The translations under genes and the position numbers were made by a program. A stretch of DNA of 64,000 nt from Nocardia puris (GTDB taxonomy: Bacteria; Actinomycetota; Actinomycetes; Mycobacteriales; Mycobacteriaceae). The stretch is from assembly GCF_003315035.1 (NCBI RefSeq), contig NZ_QNRE01000002.1, positions 310,001 to 374,000 on the forward strand. Direction: 5' to 3'. The notes under the pieces are model-generated. The model saw nothing but the letters and a program-made list of their open reading frames with translations, was not told where the DNA came from and did no database searches. Below, piece after piece: positions 63,700 to 64,000 of this stretch (position 1 is the first letter of the stretch; the number at the start of each line of letters is the position of its first letter).

Positions 63700-64000
63700 A
63701 TGGGCACCGATCAACGGCCCCGCCTGAGCCGGGGGCAGATTCTGCGGGCCGCCGTCGCGCGGGCCGACCGCGACGGCGTCGGCGCGGTCACCATGCGCAA
63801 CGTCGCCGCCGACCTCGGGGTCGAGGCCATGTCGCTCTACCACCACGTGGCGAACAAGGCCGAACTGCTCGACGGGATGGTCGAGGTGATCGTCGAGACC
63901 ATCAACGAGGCGGTCGAACCGCTGTCCGCCGACTCGCCCGCCGAATGGAAACCGGTGCTGCGCCGGCGAATTCTCACCGCGCGCGCCGTCCTGCTGCGCC
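63700..64000 (+). CDS. TetR-family regulator (partial, runs off the window)
   Basis: The first 100 residues of a TetR regulator. The HTH is RGQILRAAVARADRDGVGAVTMRNVAADLGVEAMSLYHHVANKAELLDGMVEVI (about 10-65), and the start of the TetR_C-like ligand domain follows. The ATG at 63700 directly follows a perfect operator. It is divergent from the reductase/DrrAB exporter operon, which it should control, as TetR-type repressors do in drug-efflux loci. The end is outside the window. Confidence 0.92.
   Translation, partial: MGTDQRPRLSRGQILRAAVARADRDGVGAVTMRNVAADLGVEAMSLYHHVANKAELLDGMVEVIVETINEAVEPLSADSPAEWKPVLRRRILTARAVLLR

Overview
The window is high-GC actinobacterial chromosome, most likely from Nocardia or a close mycolate-containing relative (Mycobacteriales). 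The signs are a mycobacterial-type cytochrome c oxidase subunit I (ctaD), an AccD4-like carboxyltransferase, an antigen-85-like esterase, an Rv1733c-like membrane protein, an MmpL transporter, a cholesterol-oxidase-type GMC enzyme, F420-type (Ddn-like) reductases, a trio of secreted LIP-family lipases, and a Rox-type rifampin monooxygenase with a rifampin-associated promoter element. No rRNA, tRNA or CRISPR array was seen. The window ends inside a TetR gene.

Layout. 1-1749: mostly gene-poor, one small hypothetical protein. 1750-10073: an NAD(P)-binding oxidoreductase, a lipoprotein, three secreted lipases, a proline-rich membrane-anchored protein and an XRE regulator. 10315-16953: a START-like/acyl-CoA synthetase fusion with a divergent TetR, an Rv1733c-like protein, an AccD4-like carboxyltransferase, and a PucR-type regulator that has lost its helix-turn-helix. 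17006-25547: antigen-85-like esterase, flavin monooxygenase, hotdog protein, YdcF protein, full-length PucR regulator, a HAD protein with an altered nucleophile, and 6-phosphogluconate dehydrogenase. 25847-28590: erythromycin-esterase-type gene, a double-HTH MerR regulator with a CTG start, and the wreck of an antibiotic-exporter permease. 28610-37854: two GMC oxidoreductases, MerR and TetR regulators, a secreted CocE-type hydrolase and an AurF-type diiron oxygenase. 38287-46437: ctaD, a P450 with its TetR, an amidohydrolase, a third PucR-type regulator and a secreted GH1 glycosidase. 46885-53747: an internally deleted hydrolase, MmpL transporter, nuclease-fold protein, Ddn-like protein, LysR/DapA-like divergent pair and an APH-like kinase. 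53832-64000: rox with its promoter element, a tyrosine recombinase, SnoaL and HxlR genes, a gene-free stretch holding a perfect 35-bp palindrome between two CGAAA/TTTCG repeat blocks, an ArsR-ArsC fusion with its operator, decayed oxidoreductase and sigma-factor fragments, and a DrrAB-type exporter operon divergent from a TetR gene.

The common themes are lipid and sterol attack (secreted lipases, GMC oxidases, P450, acyl-CoA synthetase, carboxyltransferase), envelope building (antigen-85-like esterase, MmpL) and chemical defence (rox, erythromycin-esterase-like gene, arsenate reductase, DrrAB exporter, APH-like kinase), with one-component regulators next to most catabolic genes. Several loci are decaying: an exporter permease with three frame changes, a deleted esterase, and an oxidoreductase/sigma-factor junction. 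They cluster near resistance genes and the recombinase. Family assignments come from reading the translations and from memory of the families, not from database searches.
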